Shown here one piece after another: positions 26,372 through 34,766 of a DNA stretch of 64,000 nt (position 1 is the first letter of the stretch; each line of letters opens with the position of its first letter). Location of the stretch: assembly GCF_001426265.1 (NCBI RefSeq), contig NZ_LMDG01000034.1, positions 234,888 to 298,887 of the forward strand. The letters are read 5' to 3'. The notes under the pieces are model-generated. The model worked only from the letters and a program-made list of their open reading frames with translations. It made no database searches and had not been told where the DNA came from. The DNA is from Rhizobium sp. Root1220 (GTDB taxonomy: Bacteria > Pseudomonadota > Alphaproteobacteria > Rhizobiales > Rhizobiaceae). Both the position numbers and the translations under genes were made by a program.

Positions 26372-26506
26372 ATGATTCTAAAGGCCACTGCCGCAGCGAC
26401 TATCTTCGCGGTCTATGCTTTCACGATGTTTTTCATCGCCGCTATACCCGAAAATGTCGTCCAGACTGCTGAGACACACCTGATCGACGCAAGCGTCGTC
26501 AAATAA
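26372..26506 (+). CDS. 44-residue single-pass membrane peptide
   Basis: A short frame encoding MILKATAAATIFAVYAFTMF followed by a hydrophobic end of helix and a polar tail ending VVK. Residues 5-25 form one transmembrane helix or an uncleaved signal. AGGAG lies 7 nt before the ATG, and an AT-rich promoter-like region precedes it, which supports real expression. No homologue is known to me. It is convergent with the acetyltransferase downstream and they share the hairpin terminator at 26608-26638. Confidence 0.5.
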   Translation: MILKATAAATIFAVYAFTMFFIAAIPENVVQTAETHLIDASVVK

Positions 26507-26607
26507 CCGGGTACCTAGGGGATAGGCACCGGTAAAACCTGAGGGACTTTTGTCCGCCGGCTCTCCCGGCGCCCATTGGATCTGATTTTCCCAAGATGGA
26601 AATGCAA

Positions 26608-26638
26608 AAAAGCCTCCCCCCTGCGGGGAGAGGCTTTT
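26608..26638. terminator. Bidirectional Rho-independent terminator
   Basis: AAAAGCCTC and GAGGCTTTT arms enclose an inner CCCC/GGGG stem with a CTGC loop. T-runs follow on both strands, serving the acetyltransferase (minus) and the 44-residue gene (plus). Confidence 0.8.
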
Positions 26639-26642
26639 CCCA

Positions 26643-27233
26643 TCACGCTGCCTTGCGGACCGGCACGCTGGCCAGCGCCCGTCCCGAGGGGACGATCATG
26701 CCGGCAGCGCCGTCAAGCCAGCCCTCGACCAGTTCCAGCGCCAGAAAGCGCGAACGTTCGAAGGGACCCGGCATGACGAGATGTTGAGCCTTCTGCGCAA
26801 AAAAACCGAAGCGTTCGTAGTAAGAGGCATCGCCGACAAGCAAGATCGCGCCGTGGCCCCGGTTCTTCGCTTCCAGAACGGCGGCGCGCATCAGCGCCGA
26901 GCCAACGCCCTTGCCCTCGAAACTGGAATCGACCGCCAGCGGACCGAGCAACAGCGCATTGATCGCCGTCGCGTCCGCATTGACGCCAGCCTCGACGTTC
27001 CAGAGACGCACGGTGCCGATGACATGGCCGTCGCGATCGCGCGCGACCAGCGCCAGGCCTTGGGCCGGAACGCGACCGCGCCGGATCTTTTCCGACGACT
27101 TCTTGCGGCGGTTCGGACCCATGGCACGGTCGAGCAAATTCTCGCGTGCCACGACATCGCCGGGGTTCTCGGCGTCGATGGTGAAAACAGACGGCGCAAA
27201 ATATGCGCGGACAGAATCAAGAACAGCGGCCAT
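26643..27233 (-). CDS. GNAT family N-acetyltransferase (YhbS-like)
   Basis: A 196-residue acetyltransferase of the YhbS type. It contains GLALVARDRDGHVIGTVRLW, the strand LLLGPLAVDSSFEGKGVGSAL carrying the acetyl-CoA loop, and GDASYYERFGF near 135-145, which is characteristic of this subgroup. The substrate is unknown. GGGAGG lies 6 nt before the ATG. It is transcribed in the same direction as the decarboxylase gene upstream, 88 nt away; in Rhizobiaceae an acetyltransferase often follows this decarboxylase, so a link to polyamine acetylation is conceivable but unproven. Confidence 0.85.
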   Translation of the reverse strand: MAAVLDSVRAYFAPSVFTIDAENPGDVVARENLLDRAMGPNRRKKSSEKIRRGRVPAQGLALVARDRDGHVIGTVRLWNVEAGVNADATAINALLLGPLAVDSSFEGKGVGSALMRAAVLEAKNRGHGAILLVGDASYYERFGFFAQKAQHLVMPGPFERSRFLALELVEGWLDGAAGMIVPSGRALASVPVRKAA

Positions 27234-27321
27234 CTTGGCCTCCCGTACCCAAAACCGTTATGAGCGGCGATTGATATGAATTGTGAAGGTGCCGCCCCGG
27301 CTGGCTACGGGGCGAGCTCTC

Positions 27322-28455
27322 TTAGATAACGTAGGCCTTCAGCGGATCGAAGCCGTTGAAGGCGACCGCCGAGTAGGTGGTCGTGTAGGCGCCGGTGCCT
27401 TCGATCAGGATCTCGTCGCCGATCGAAAGGGTGATCGGCAGCGGGTAGAGATTCTTCTCGTAGAGCACGTCGGCCGAATCGCAGGTCGGGCCGGCAATCA
27501 CGCAAGGCTCCATTTCGTCGCCGTCGCGCTCGGTGCGGATCGGGTAGCGAATGGCTTCGTCCATCGTCTCGGCGAGACCGCCGAACTTGCCGATGTCCAG
27601 GAACACCCAGCGGGCATCGTCATTGTCCGACTTCTTCGAGATCAGCACGACTTCCGTCTTGATGACACCGGCATTGCCGACCATGCCGCGGCCCGGCTCG
27701 ATGATCGTCTTCGGAATCTGGTTGCCGAAATGATCGCGAAGGCTCTGGTAGATCGAACGACCGTAAGCTTCCGCCGACGGAACGTCGCGCAGGTACTTGG
27801 TCGGGAAGCCGCCGCCCATGTTGACCATCTGCAGGTGAATGCCCTGCTTGGCCAGCTGAACGAAGACGCGCTTGGCATCGGCAAGAGCCGAATCCCAGGC
27901 ATCGACCTTGGTCATCTGCGAACCGACGTGGAACGAAACTCCATAGGACTCGAGGCCGAGCTGATGCGCGTAAACGAGAACGTCGACAGCCATCTGCGGC
28001 ACGCAACCGAACTTGCGCGACAGGGGCCATTCGGCGCCTTCGCCATCGGTCAGGACGCGGCAGAACACGCGGGCGCCGGGAGCGGCACGCGAGATCTTCT
28101 CGACTTCCTCGTGGCTGTCGACCGCAAAGAGGCTGACGCCGAGCGCATGCGCGCGGGCAACGTCGCGTTCCTTCTTGATCGTGTTGCCGTAGGAGATACG
28201 GGCAGCGGTCGCACCGGCATTCAGCGCCATTTCGATTTCAGCGACACCCGCGCAATCGAAGTTGGAGCCCATGTCGGCGAGCAGCTTGAGGACCTCAGGA
28301 GCCGGGTTTGCCTTGACGGCATAGTAGATGGCGCTGTCCGGCATTGCATGACGGAAGGCGGAGAAGTTGTCGCGCACGACGTCGAGGTCAACCACGAGGC
28401 AGGGACCATCGGGACGTCGGGTTGCGAGAAAGTCGCGGATGCGCTGGGTGGTCAT
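27322..28455 (-). CDS. odc: Ornithine/lysine decarboxylase, PLP fold type III
   Basis: A 377-residue decarboxylase that makes putrescine from ornithine (or cadaverine from lysine). YYAVKANPAP near 44-53 holds the PLP lysine (Lys48), VNMGGGFPTKY the glycine-rich phosphate loop, EPGRGMVG the Arg-phosphate contact and GPTCDSAD the catalytic cysteine and aspartate. Length and motifs fit the short alphaproteobacterial enzymes such as Odc2 of Sinorhizobium. GAGGGA precedes the ATG. A long 5' region separates it from a divergent LysR gene, suggesting both protein and RNA-level control. Confidence 0.92.
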   Translation of the reverse strand: MTTQRIRDFLATRRPDGPCLVVDLDVVRDNFSAFRHAMPDSAIYYAVKANPAPEVLKLLADMGSNFDCAGVAEIEMALNAGATAARISYGNTIKKERDVARAHALGVSLFAVDSHEEVEKISRAAPGARVFCRVLTDGEGAEWPLSRKFGCVPQMAVDVLVYAHQLGLESYGVSFHVGSQMTKVDAWDSALADAKRVFVQLAKQGIHLQMVNMGGGFPTKYLRDVPSAEAYGRSIYQSLRDHFGNQIPKTIIEPGRGMVGNAGVIKTEVVLISKKSDNDDARWVFLDIGKFGGLAETMDEAIRYPIRTERDGDEMEPCVIAGPTCDSADVLYEKNLYPLPITLSIGDEILIEGTGAYTTTYSAVAFNGFDPLKAYVI

Positions 28456-28979
28456 ATCGATTCCCTCTTCCAATTCCAGAGCTCCGGCAAAAACCGGAGG
28501 ACAAAGGGCAATCAATCACTCGCATAGGAACCAGCCGGTGGAGACCCCGGAACCTTAGCAAGCGCTTGATGGCGCGAATGATGGATCAACGCCGCGTGAG
28601 CGACATCAATCCGGCTTTGTCTGCCATGGATTGGAGGGAATTCCCTACCGCACTTCCGGCAATGAAGGTGTGCCTCTTCAGTAACCCCCGCTGATGGAAA
28701 GCAGGGAGAGAACAAAAAGGCCCGCACCGTCGTTGCTTCAGGCGTCCTCGCATTTCTCAGAAGGCCGAGATAGCGACTGGAGGGGTTAGTTCCAGGTACC
28801 TTACCGTTTCCTCACCAATTAGAGGGACGGCGGACACCCATGGGCACGTGCGACTTTGGGCTGAAAACGAGATAAGAATATTCGCGGTCATAATCAAGAA
28901 TTTTTTTCTTCGTGGCCAAAAAATAAATTGAACAAGCAGGCCAGATTTGTTCAATATTCCTCAACAGTGGAGGAAAGCC
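28456..28979. other. Long divergent region containing the odc leader
   Basis: About 520 bp between odc and lysR with no confident gene. The odc-proximal 300 nt read as a structured 5' leader. On the minus strand a small stem followed by TTTTT lies near 28700-28745, and CTCCGG/CCGGAG arms (28482-28499) form a hairpin just before the ribosome site. Alphaproteobacterial ornithine decarboxylases often have the speF leader motif; this region is in the right place, but membership must be tested with a covariance model. Confidence 0.4.
28927..28955. promoter_or_regulatory. Candidate LysR operator
   Basis: ATTGAACAA, 11-nt spacer, TTGTTCAAT: perfect 9-bp arms ending 24 nt before the LysR gene start. 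Arm length and spacing suit a LysR-type tetramer contact, implying autoregulation and possibly control of odc. Confidence 0.55.
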
Positions 28980-29873
28980 ATGGACACCCTGACCCGCATA
29001 CGCGCCTTCATCGATGTTGTTGAGGCGGAAGGCTTTTCGGCGGCGGCCCGACGCACCGGCCGCTCCAAGGCGCTACTGTCCAAGTATGTGCGCGAGCTGG
29101 AAGACGAATTGGGTGCCCTGCTGCTCAACCGCACCACGCGCCAGTTCTCGATGACGGAAGCCGGGCACACCTATTATCGCACTGCTTCAGACATCCTGAA
29201 GGAGATCGACAACCTTGCCGACCTGGTGCGCGAGAACAACGCGCAGCTCAAGGGGCGACTGAAAATCTCGGTCCCGCGCACCTTCGTCGATGCAGAGGTC
29301 GGCCAGTCGCTGATCGACTTCGCCAGGGAAAATCCCGACCTCGCACTGGAGATCGCCGCCGACGACCGGTTCGTCGATCTGATCGAGGAGGGCTTCGACG
29401 TGGCGATCCGCGTCACCAAGCTCGAGGATTCCGGAATGATCGCCCGCAAGATCTCCGATTTCCGCGTCCATATCTGCGCAACGCCGGAATTTTTGGAGCG
29501 CCACCCGAACATCGCCCATCCATCCGATATTGCCGACGTGCCCTTCATCATCGACACCAATTCGCGCAGCCAGGGCAGCATCCGATTTTACAATCCGGAC
29601 AGTACATTCTTCTCGGTCAACGTTTCCGGCCCCATGGAAGTCAACAGCCCGCACGCAACGTTGCGGGCGGCGCTGGCGGGGATCGGCATCGCGCTGATCC
29701 CCGATTTCATAGCACGCAAGCCAATCGAGGGCGGTGAACTCGTGACGCTGTTCAACGACTATCTCCCGACCGATCGCGGCATCTATGCCGTCTATCCGCA
29801 CCGGCGCTATCTGCCCGCAAAGGTGCGGATCTTTGTCGATTACCTCCATAACTGGTTCAAGAAGCACCCCTGA
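28980..29873 (+). CDS. LysR family transcriptional regulator
   Basis: A 297-residue regulator. The winged helix-turn-helix is LTRIRAFIDVVEAEGFSAAARRTGRSKALLSKYVRELE in outline (4-40), and a periplasmic-binding-like effector domain spans 90-290. Sequence features such as RTFVDAEVGQSLIDF and DVAIRVTKLEDSGM place it in the CrgA/PtxE-like branch that often represses or activates a neighbouring oxidoreductase. GGAGGAAA lies 6 nt before the ATG. It is divergent from odc with a perfect inverted repeat immediately upstream. Whether odc is its target is inference. Confidence 0.9.
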   Translation: MDTLTRIRAFIDVVEAEGFSAAARRTGRSKALLSKYVRELEDELGALLLNRTTRQFSMTEAGHTYYRTASDILKEIDNLADLVRENNAQLKGRLKISVPRTFVDAEVGQSLIDFARENPDLALEIAADDRFVDLIEEGFDVAIRVTKLEDSGMIARKISDFRVHICATPEFLERHPNIAHPSDIADVPFIIDTNSRSQGSIRFYNPDSTFFSVNVSGPMEVNSPHATLRAALAGIGIALIPDFIARKPIEGGELVTLFNDYLPTDRGIYAVYPHRRYLPAKVRIFVDYLHNWFKKHP

Positions 29874-29964
29874 TTCAGTTTGTCGCCTTGAGTCCGGTCC
29901 CAATTCCGTCCCATTTTCTGGCATGATCACGGCAACCGATTTGGGCAGCGCGGTAAGCGGATAC

Positions 29965-30606
29965 ATGAAGACAACGACTTTCCTGATGGCCGGGCTTTTC
30001 GCGCTCGCGCCCGCCGCGGCTTTCGCGCATCCGCATATTTTCGTGGAGGCCCGCCTCGAGGTGGTCGCCGGCGACGACGGAAGTATCGCGGAGTTTCGCA
30101 ACGTCTGGCGCTTCGACGAGGTCTTCACCTCGTCGGTGGTGATGGATTTCGACAAGAACACCGATCTGAAGCTGGAACCGAACGAACTCGCCGAAGTCGG
30201 CAAGACAGTGCGGGATTCGCTCGTCGATTACGACTACTACATGAACCTGACCATGAACGGGAAGAACATCACCGTTCAGAAGCCCGACATCATTCACGTC
30301 GACTACCGCGACGGCCAGTTGCTGATGTTCTTTGCGGTCAAGCCGGCGGAGCCAATGCCACTCAAGGGCAATCTCACCTTCGGCGTCTATGACCCTACGC
30401 TCTACACCTCCGTTGACTTTCCAACCGACAACGAGCTTCTCCTGGTTGGCGACGCTTTCAAGGCCTGCAAGCATCAGGTCGTGCGTCCCGATGCCGACCA
30501 GGTGATCTCGCAGAACAAGCAGTCGCTGACAGACGCCTTCTTCAACGACCCGACCGGCACCAACATGTCGAAACTCTTCGCCACCAAGCTGGATGTGACA
30601 TGCTGA
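29965..30606 (+). CDS. DUF1007 family protein (metal-transport accessory)
   Basis: A 213-residue exported protein with a signal peptide cleaved near FAHPH, which leaves HPHIF at or near the mature N-terminus, a possible metal-binding end. DUF1007 proteins are nearly always encoded next to a NicO-type transporter, as here: its last codons overlap the start of the NicO gene by 7 nt. It is thought to act in the periplasm as a metal-binding partner for nickel, cobalt or zinc movement. An ATG 45 nt upstream is an alternative start, but the chosen one gives the usual signal peptide. Confidence 0.82.
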   Translation: MKTTTFLMAGLFALAPAAAFAHPHIFVEARLEVVAGDDGSIAEFRNVWRFDEVFTSSVVMDFDKNTDLKLEPNELAEVGKTVRDSLVDYDYYMNLTMNGKNITVQKPDIIHVDYRDGQLLMFFAVKPAEPMPLKGNLTFGVYDPTLYTSVDFPTDNELLLVGDAFKACKHQVVRPDADQVISQNKQSLTDAFFNDPTGTNMSKLFATKLDVTC

Positions 30607-31679
30607 GCCGCCGCCCGTCGCTCGCCATTTCGAGCGCGGTCCTCATGCTGCTTGCCGGCATCGTCGCCGCGCACGCACAATCTCCGCTAGGCATCGGCAC
30701 AGCGGAACCAAGCTTCCAGCCGACGGGTGGCCCGCTGGCACCGCTACTGCTCTATATCAACCACGAGCAGCAGGCGTTCTATCGCGCCCTGACCGGCGCG
30801 CTGAAGGCAATGCGCCACGATCCATGGAATCTGTCGGCACTGATCGGCCTTTCCTTCGCCTATGGCGTCTTCCACGCCGCCGGTCCCGGCCACGGCAAAG
30901 CCGTCATATCCTCCTACATGATCGCCAACGAGATCGAGCTGAAACGGGGCGTGGTGATCTCTTTCGTCTCCGCCTTCGTCCAGGGCATGGTCGCCATCGC
31001 CCTGGTCGGCGGCGCCTGGGTGATACTGCGTGGCACAGGCATCACGCTGACGGCTGCGACGCAGGCGATGGAGATCGCAAGCTTTCTGATGGTCATGCTC
31101 TTCGGCTGCTGGCTTCTGTTTCGCAAGCTACGGGCGATATTCGCCGAGATGCCGCGCCGCGAGGTTATGGCGACCGCATCCGGCCCGGTCAGCATGATGC
31201 TTGACTGGAAAGACAACGAGATTCACAGGCAGGACGGCAGCTACGCCTTCGGCGAGGCGCAAGCCCTGCAAGCCGGCCACAGATTCATATCAGGCATGGC
31301 CTGCGAAACCTGCGGCAAGTCACACATCCCGGATCCGTCGACGCTTGGCGCGGAAAAATTCAACGTTCGCGAGGCCTGGTCGGCGATTGTCGCCGTGGGA
31401 CTGCGCCCTTGTTCAGGCGCGCTCCTGGTCATGACCTTCTCGCTGCTGAACGGCCTCTACCTCGGCGGCATCCTCTCGGTGATCGCCATGTCCTTCGGCA
31501 CGGCAATCACCGTCGCACTACTGGCCACGCTGGCGGTAACCGCCAAGGGGACCGCCATGCGGTTGGCCGGGCGCGGCTCGGCAGCCTCCATCCGGATCGG
31601 CAATGCGATCGAGATTCTCGGGGCCGTGCTGGTGATCGCGATGGGCGCTCTGCTGCTCGGGGCATCGCTACAAGGCTAG
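30600..31679 (+). CDS. NicO/RcnA-type nickel/cobalt transporter
   Basis: A 359-residue inner-membrane protein with a signal-like first helix and about six further helices. The signature HAAGPGHGKAVISSY (92-106) and a second GLRPCSGALLV near 282 are the two NicO family motifs. A central loop of about 85 residues carries CETCGKSH, a likely metal-binding site. Direction (import or efflux) cannot be told from sequence; relatives do either with nickel or cobalt. It is translationally coupled to the DUF1007 gene. Confidence 0.87.
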   Translation: MLSRRPSLAISSAVLMLLAGIVAAHAQSPLGIGTAEPSFQPTGGPLAPLLLYINHEQQAFYRALTGALKAMRHDPWNLSALIGLSFAYGVFHAAGPGHGKAVISSYMIANEIELKRGVVISFVSAFVQGMVAIALVGGAWVILRGTGITLTAATQAMEIASFLMVMLFGCWLLFRKLRAIFAEMPRREVMATASGPVSMMLDWKDNEIHRQDGSYAFGEAQALQAGHRFISGMACETCGKSHIPDPSTLGAEKFNVREAWSAIVAVGLRPCSGALLVMTFSLLNGLYLGGILSVIAMSFGTAITVALLATLAVTAKGTAMRLAGRGSAASIRIGNAIEILGAVLVIAMGALLLGASLQG

Positions 31680-31686
31680 CGAATGG

Positions 31687-31902
31687 CTATTTCCCGCGTC
31701 GCCGCTGATATCTCGCCCTCAGCCAGAAGACGGCGAAGAAGGCCATGACCAAACACACCCCGACCGCGGTCGCGAGATAGGGCGAGTAGTTGCCCAGCCA
31801 AAGGACGACACTCGGCATGAAATAGATGACGAGGCCGGCACAGAGGAGGATGATCGCCGCCGCGATTGCCGGTGAACGGCTTTCCGGTTTGAGCTCCTTC
31901 AT
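31687..31902 (-). CDS. Small two-helix membrane protein
   Basis: A 71-residue protein with two hydrophobic stretches (13-30 and 40-60) and a basic C-terminal tail RARYQRRRGK. No family is recognised. Its ATG overlaps the TGA of the acetyltransferase gene upstream by 4 nt (ATGA) on the same strand, which supports it as a real, translationally coupled gene. It is convergent with the NicO gene, 8 nt away. Confidence 0.65.
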   Translation of the reverse strand: MKELKPESRSPAIAAAIILLCAGLVIYFMPSVVLWLGNYSPYLATAVGVCLVMAFFAVFWLRARYQRRRGK

Positions 31903-32594
31903 GCCGGTTGTTCCCTCGAAAGATCGGCACGGATATCTTCAAGCCTGCGCTTCTGCCTTCCATCAGCGTCGAAATTCCCGGCGGAAAGCCAGGTCTCGAA
32001 GGCTTCGTTGGTCACCGGCCATTCCGAATCGATGATCGAGAACCATGCCGTGTCACGATTGCGTCCCTTGGAGATCATGTGCTGCCGGAATATGCCTTCG
32101 AATTGGAAACCATAGCGGGCGGCAGTGATCTTGCTCGCCTCGTTCAGGTTGTCGCATTTCCACTCGTAGCGCCGATAGCCGAGGTCCTCGAAGATGTGCT
32201 TTGCCATCAGGTAGTGGGCCTCGGTCGACAGCGACGATCGCTTCATGGCAGGGCCGTGCGCAACGCCGCCGATCTCGACCGAACCATTGGCAGGATCGGC
32301 GCGCATGTAGTTTGCCATGCCGACGACCTTTGCGGTCCCGTTGTCGCGGAAGACATGCGTGAGCCATCCGGACTTTGAGTGAATGCTGTCCAACCAGCCG
32401 GAAAAATCGTCGATCCCGGTGAAATCATCCTGCGCGAAATAAAGCAGCAATGCATTGATGCCCATGCCACCGAGTCCGTCCCAAAGATCCTGAAGATGCT
32501 GCTCGCGGACATAGGGCTCGACGGTGACAAACCGGCCTTTCAGCGTCACCGGGTGGGGTGCCGGGCACCCCTTGAAATTCGACAGATCGCGCAT
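31899..32594 (-). CDS. GNAT family N-acetyltransferase (RimJ/RimL type)
   Basis: A 231-residue acetyltransferase of the RimJ/RimL-like group. LKGRFVTVEPY opens the domain, AKVVGMANYMRADPANGSVEIGGVAHGPAMKRSSLSTEA spans the central strand and acceptor region, and KCDNLNEASKITAARYGFQFEG is the C-terminal signature of this group. Proteins of this kind acetylate protein N-termini or small amines. GGAGGAG lies 4-5 nt before the ATG. It is coupled to the small membrane protein by a 4-nt overlap. Confidence 0.87.
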   Translation of the reverse strand: MRDLSNFKGCPAPHPVTLKGRFVTVEPYVREQHLQDLWDGLGGMGINALLLYFAQDDFTGIDDFSGWLDSIHSKSGWLTHVFRDNGTAKVVGMANYMRADPANGSVEIGGVAHGPAMKRSSLSTEAHYLMAKHIFEDLGYRRYEWKCDNLNEASKITAARYGFQFEGIFRQHMISKGRNRDTAWFSIIDSEWPVTNEAFETWLSAGNFDADGRQKRRLEDIRADLSREQPA

Positions 32595-32621
32595 GCGCTC
32601 CTCCACATCAGGAGCCTTGGC

Positions 32622-32656
32622 TTAGGCCAGCCGCCTTGGAAAGGCAACTGGCCTAA
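32622..32656. terminator. Nested hairpin after the DUF533 gene
   Basis: TTAGGCCAG/CTGGCCTAA enclose GCCTT/AAGGC around a 3-nt loop: 14 base pairs with one 2x2 internal loop. It follows the DUF533 stop, but no T-run follows on that strand. Confidence 0.5.
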
Positions 32657-32665
32657 TAGATGCCG

Positions 32666-33376
32666 TCAGAGGCTAACTTTAGCAGAGGAGACCGTAGCCT
32701 CGATATGATCGACCAACGGGTCGGGAAGTCCGAGGCGACCGGCCAGAAGATCGAGGTAACCACGCTCGGCCCGTGAATCCGGTTCGATGGTAAGGCGCGA
32801 AGCGGTGTAGAGTTCGACACGCTGCTCTTCAGTGACGGCGGCTGCGACGAGAGCATCGATATCGGTTGGCGACGAAAGTTCACGCTCTATAAAAGCCGCG
32901 GCCTCGCCGCTGACATCCGCTGCCTTGACCTTGTCGAGAATGAGCGCCCTTTCGCCGGCATCGATATGGCCGTCCGCCTTGGCGGCGGCAATCATCGCCC
33001 GGATGAGGACCAGGACGAACTCGTTGCTCTGCGCGGGCGAAGCCGCGCCGAAGCCGGAATCGACAGGCGCCGGCAATACGGCGGTTTCGGGCTGCGGGAC
33101 ATTGGACGGCGTTGTGGGCGTCTGGCCGGCCTGGTAGTTCTTGTAGGCCTGGTAGCCGAGGCCAGCGATCGCCGCAAGCCCGCCAATGGCCAGCGCATTG
33201 CCAGCGAGATTGCGACCGGTTTTCGTCCCAAGCAGCGCGGTAGCAAGCGCACCGGCTTTCCAGGGATTGTCCTTGGCCATCTGGACCGCACCGCCCGCCC
33301 TGTCGCGGACACTGCCGCCGACCCCCGGTACCTGCGAACCCATGAATTGCTCAAGAAGCTTCTTCGCGTCGAACAT
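32666..33376 (-). CDS. DUF533 / TerB-like protein (YebE family)
   Basis: A 236-residue protein. The N-terminal half has a glycine/alanine-rich segment with a hydrophobic stretch (ALAIGGLAAIAGLGYQAY, about 62-79). A proline-rich linker of about 25 residues follows. The C-terminal half (115-230) is a helical TerB-like domain with ADGHIDAGERALIL, where the acidic DGxID pattern resembles the metal-binding loop of that fold. Family members (YebE) are inner-membrane-associated with envelope stress links in enterobacteria; the function is not settled. It is monocistronic. Confidence 0.82.
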   Translation of the reverse strand: MFDAKKLLEQFMGSQVPGVGGSVRDRAGGAVQMAKDNPWKAGALATALLGTKTGRNLAGNALAIGGLAAIAGLGYQAYKNYQAGQTPTTPSNVPQPETAVLPAPVDSGFGAASPAQSNEFVLVLIRAMIAAAKADGHIDAGERALILDKVKAADVSGEAAAFIERELSSPTDIDALVAAAVTEEQRVELYTASRLTIEPDSRAERGYLDLLAGRLGLPDPLVDHIEATVSSAKVSL

Positions 33377-33424
33377 CCCTCACCATCTCCCTGTTCTAGA
33401 GGCCAGATGGAGATAGGTACTGAC

Positions 33425-33462
33425 GGCAAAAATACCAATGCAGGCGAGAAACCCGCCTGCAT
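33425..33462 (-). terminator. Rho-independent terminator of eda
   Basis: ATGCAGGCG/CGCCTGCAT arms (33438-33446 and 33454-33462) with a 7-nt loop, followed on the minus strand by TGGTATTTTT. It separates eda from the DUF533 gene. Confidence 0.8.
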
Positions 33463-33483
33463 CACATAAGAGTTATCTCGACA

Positions 33484-34122
33484 TCAGGCCTTCAGCGCTG
33501 CCGCTTCCGCAGCAAGCTTGGTGATGCCGGCCCAGTCACCGGCCGCGACCAGTTCCTTCGGCGCAACCCAAGAGCCCCCGACGCAGATGACGTTCGGCAG
33601 CGACAGATAGTCGTTGGCGTTCTTCAGCGAGATGCCGCCGGTCGGGCAGAAAACCGTACCCGCGAACGGCGAGGACAATGCCTTGAGATAGGCGGCACCG
33701 CCTGCCTGTTCAGCCGGAAAGAACTTCAGAACCTGATATCCTTCCTCGCGCAAGGCCATCACTTCGCTGGCCGTGGCAGCACCGGGCAGAAGCGGAACGG
33801 CGGATTTGCGTGCGGCATCGAGCAATTCCTGCGTCGCACCCGGACTGACGATGAATTTGGAGCCTGCCGCAACCGCCGCGTCCCAATGCGCCACATTGAG
33901 GATCGTACCGGCACCGACCTCGGCGCCTTCGACCTCGTCGGCCACCGCGCGTACAGCGTCGAGCGCCGCGGACGTGCGCATGGTGATCTCGATCGCCTTG
34001 AGGCCGCCTGCGACAAGAGCGCGCGCGAGCGACACCGCAGACTTGACGTCGTCGACGATCAGGACCGGCACGACGGGCTGGAGTTTCAGGATGGAAAGGA
34101 GCTTTTCTGTCTTCTCGCCCAT
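33484..34122 (-). CDS. eda: KDPG aldolase (2-dehydro-3-deoxy-phosphogluconate aldolase)
   Basis: A 212-residue class I aldolase of the Entner-Doudoroff pathway, splitting 2-keto-3-deoxy-6-phosphogluconate into pyruvate and glyceraldehyde 3-phosphate. KAIEITMRT near 43-51 holds the catalytic Glu and YQVLKFFPAEQ near 127-137 the Schiff-base Lys. GAGTILN and CPTGGIS are also conserved. The start was set at the ATG preceded by GGAA because it gives the family N-terminus and usual length; 27 further in-frame codons exist upstream. Rhizobia use this pathway as the main hexose route. Confidence 0.93.
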   Translation of the reverse strand: MGEKTEKLLSILKLQPVVPVLIVDDVKSAVSLARALVAGGLKAIEITMRTSAALDAVRAVADEVEGAEVGAGTILNVAHWDAAVAAGSKFIVSPGATQELLDAARKSAVPLLPGAATASEVMALREEGYQVLKFFPAEQAGGAAYLKALSSPFAGTVFCPTGGISLKNANDYLSLPNVICVGGSWVAPKELVAAGDWAGITKLAAEAAALKA

Positions 34123-34183
34123 GGCCGCATGGTTCCTTTGAAACGATTGAAATTCGGGTCTGGAGATAGCGCCAAGGGTACAC

Positions 34184-34197
34184 TTTGTCGAGACAAA
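34184..34197. promoter_or_regulatory. Short inverted repeat upstream of eda
   Basis: TTTGTC, GA, GACAAA: perfect 6-bp arms, 62 nt upstream of the eda start and between divergent genes. Possible operator; the regulator is unknown. Confidence 0.3.
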
Positions 34198-34277
34198 AGC
34201 CATGTTTGGAATAGAATGGGTTTCACCCGCCCATAAATTGCGATAGCGTGCATTGTCGTCACAAAAGGTTCACCGGC

Positions 34278-34766
34278 ATGGCGAAAGAGATCGAGCGGAA
34301 GTTTCTTGTACGCAACGATGGCTGGCGCTCCGGGGCCAAGACGAAATCCATTTTCAAGCAAGGATATATAGCGTCGATGGACGACAGATCCGTCCGCGTT
34401 CGCGTGCTCGACGAAACGACGGCCCGACTGACGATCAAGATCGGCCGGAGTGCGATGACCCGCGAGGAATTTGAATACGATATTCCGGTTGCCGATGCGG
34501 TGCAGCTTTTGGACGACGCCATAGGCATCGTGATCGAAAAGACGCGGTATCGCGTGCCTCATGAGGGCTTCGTGTGGGAGGTCGATGTGTTTTCCGGACA
34601 GCACCAGGGATTGGTGATCGCAGAGGTCGAACTGCGCTCGGAGAGCGACAAACCACCCCTGCCGCAGTGGCTCGGCCGCGAGGTAACGGGTGACTTTCGT
34701 TATTCAAATCAAGCGCTTGCTACGGAGTTCGAACACGATCGGCATGCCATTTCGCATTCGGCCTGA
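34278..34766 (+). CDS. CYTH domain protein (triphosphate tunnel metalloenzyme)
   Basis: A 162-residue protein starting AKEIERKFLV, the ExExK signature of the CYTH/triphosphate tunnel fold (residues 4-8). Alternating charged strands such as SVRVRVLDETTARLTIK and VWEVDVFSGQHQGLVIAEVEL form the tunnel walls. Bacterial members hydrolyse inorganic triphosphate. AAAGG precedes the ATG. Its end overlaps the CHAD gene by 23 nt; the two domains are fused in many bacteria, so they most likely work together on polyphosphate-related substrates. Confidence 0.9.
   Translation: MAKEIERKFLVRNDGWRSGAKTKSIFKQGYIASMDDRSVRVRVLDETTARLTIKIGRSAMTREEFEYDIPVADAVQLLDDAIGIVIEKTRYRVPHEGFVWEVDVFSGQHQGLVIAEVELRSESDKPPLPQWLGREVTGDFRYSNQALATEFEHDRHAISHSA

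Noticed and set aside
28512..28727. 71-codon frame inside the odc leader
   Set aside because: Starts at a GTG without a convincing ribosome site and lies in a region better read as structured RNA. A leader peptide cannot be excluded.
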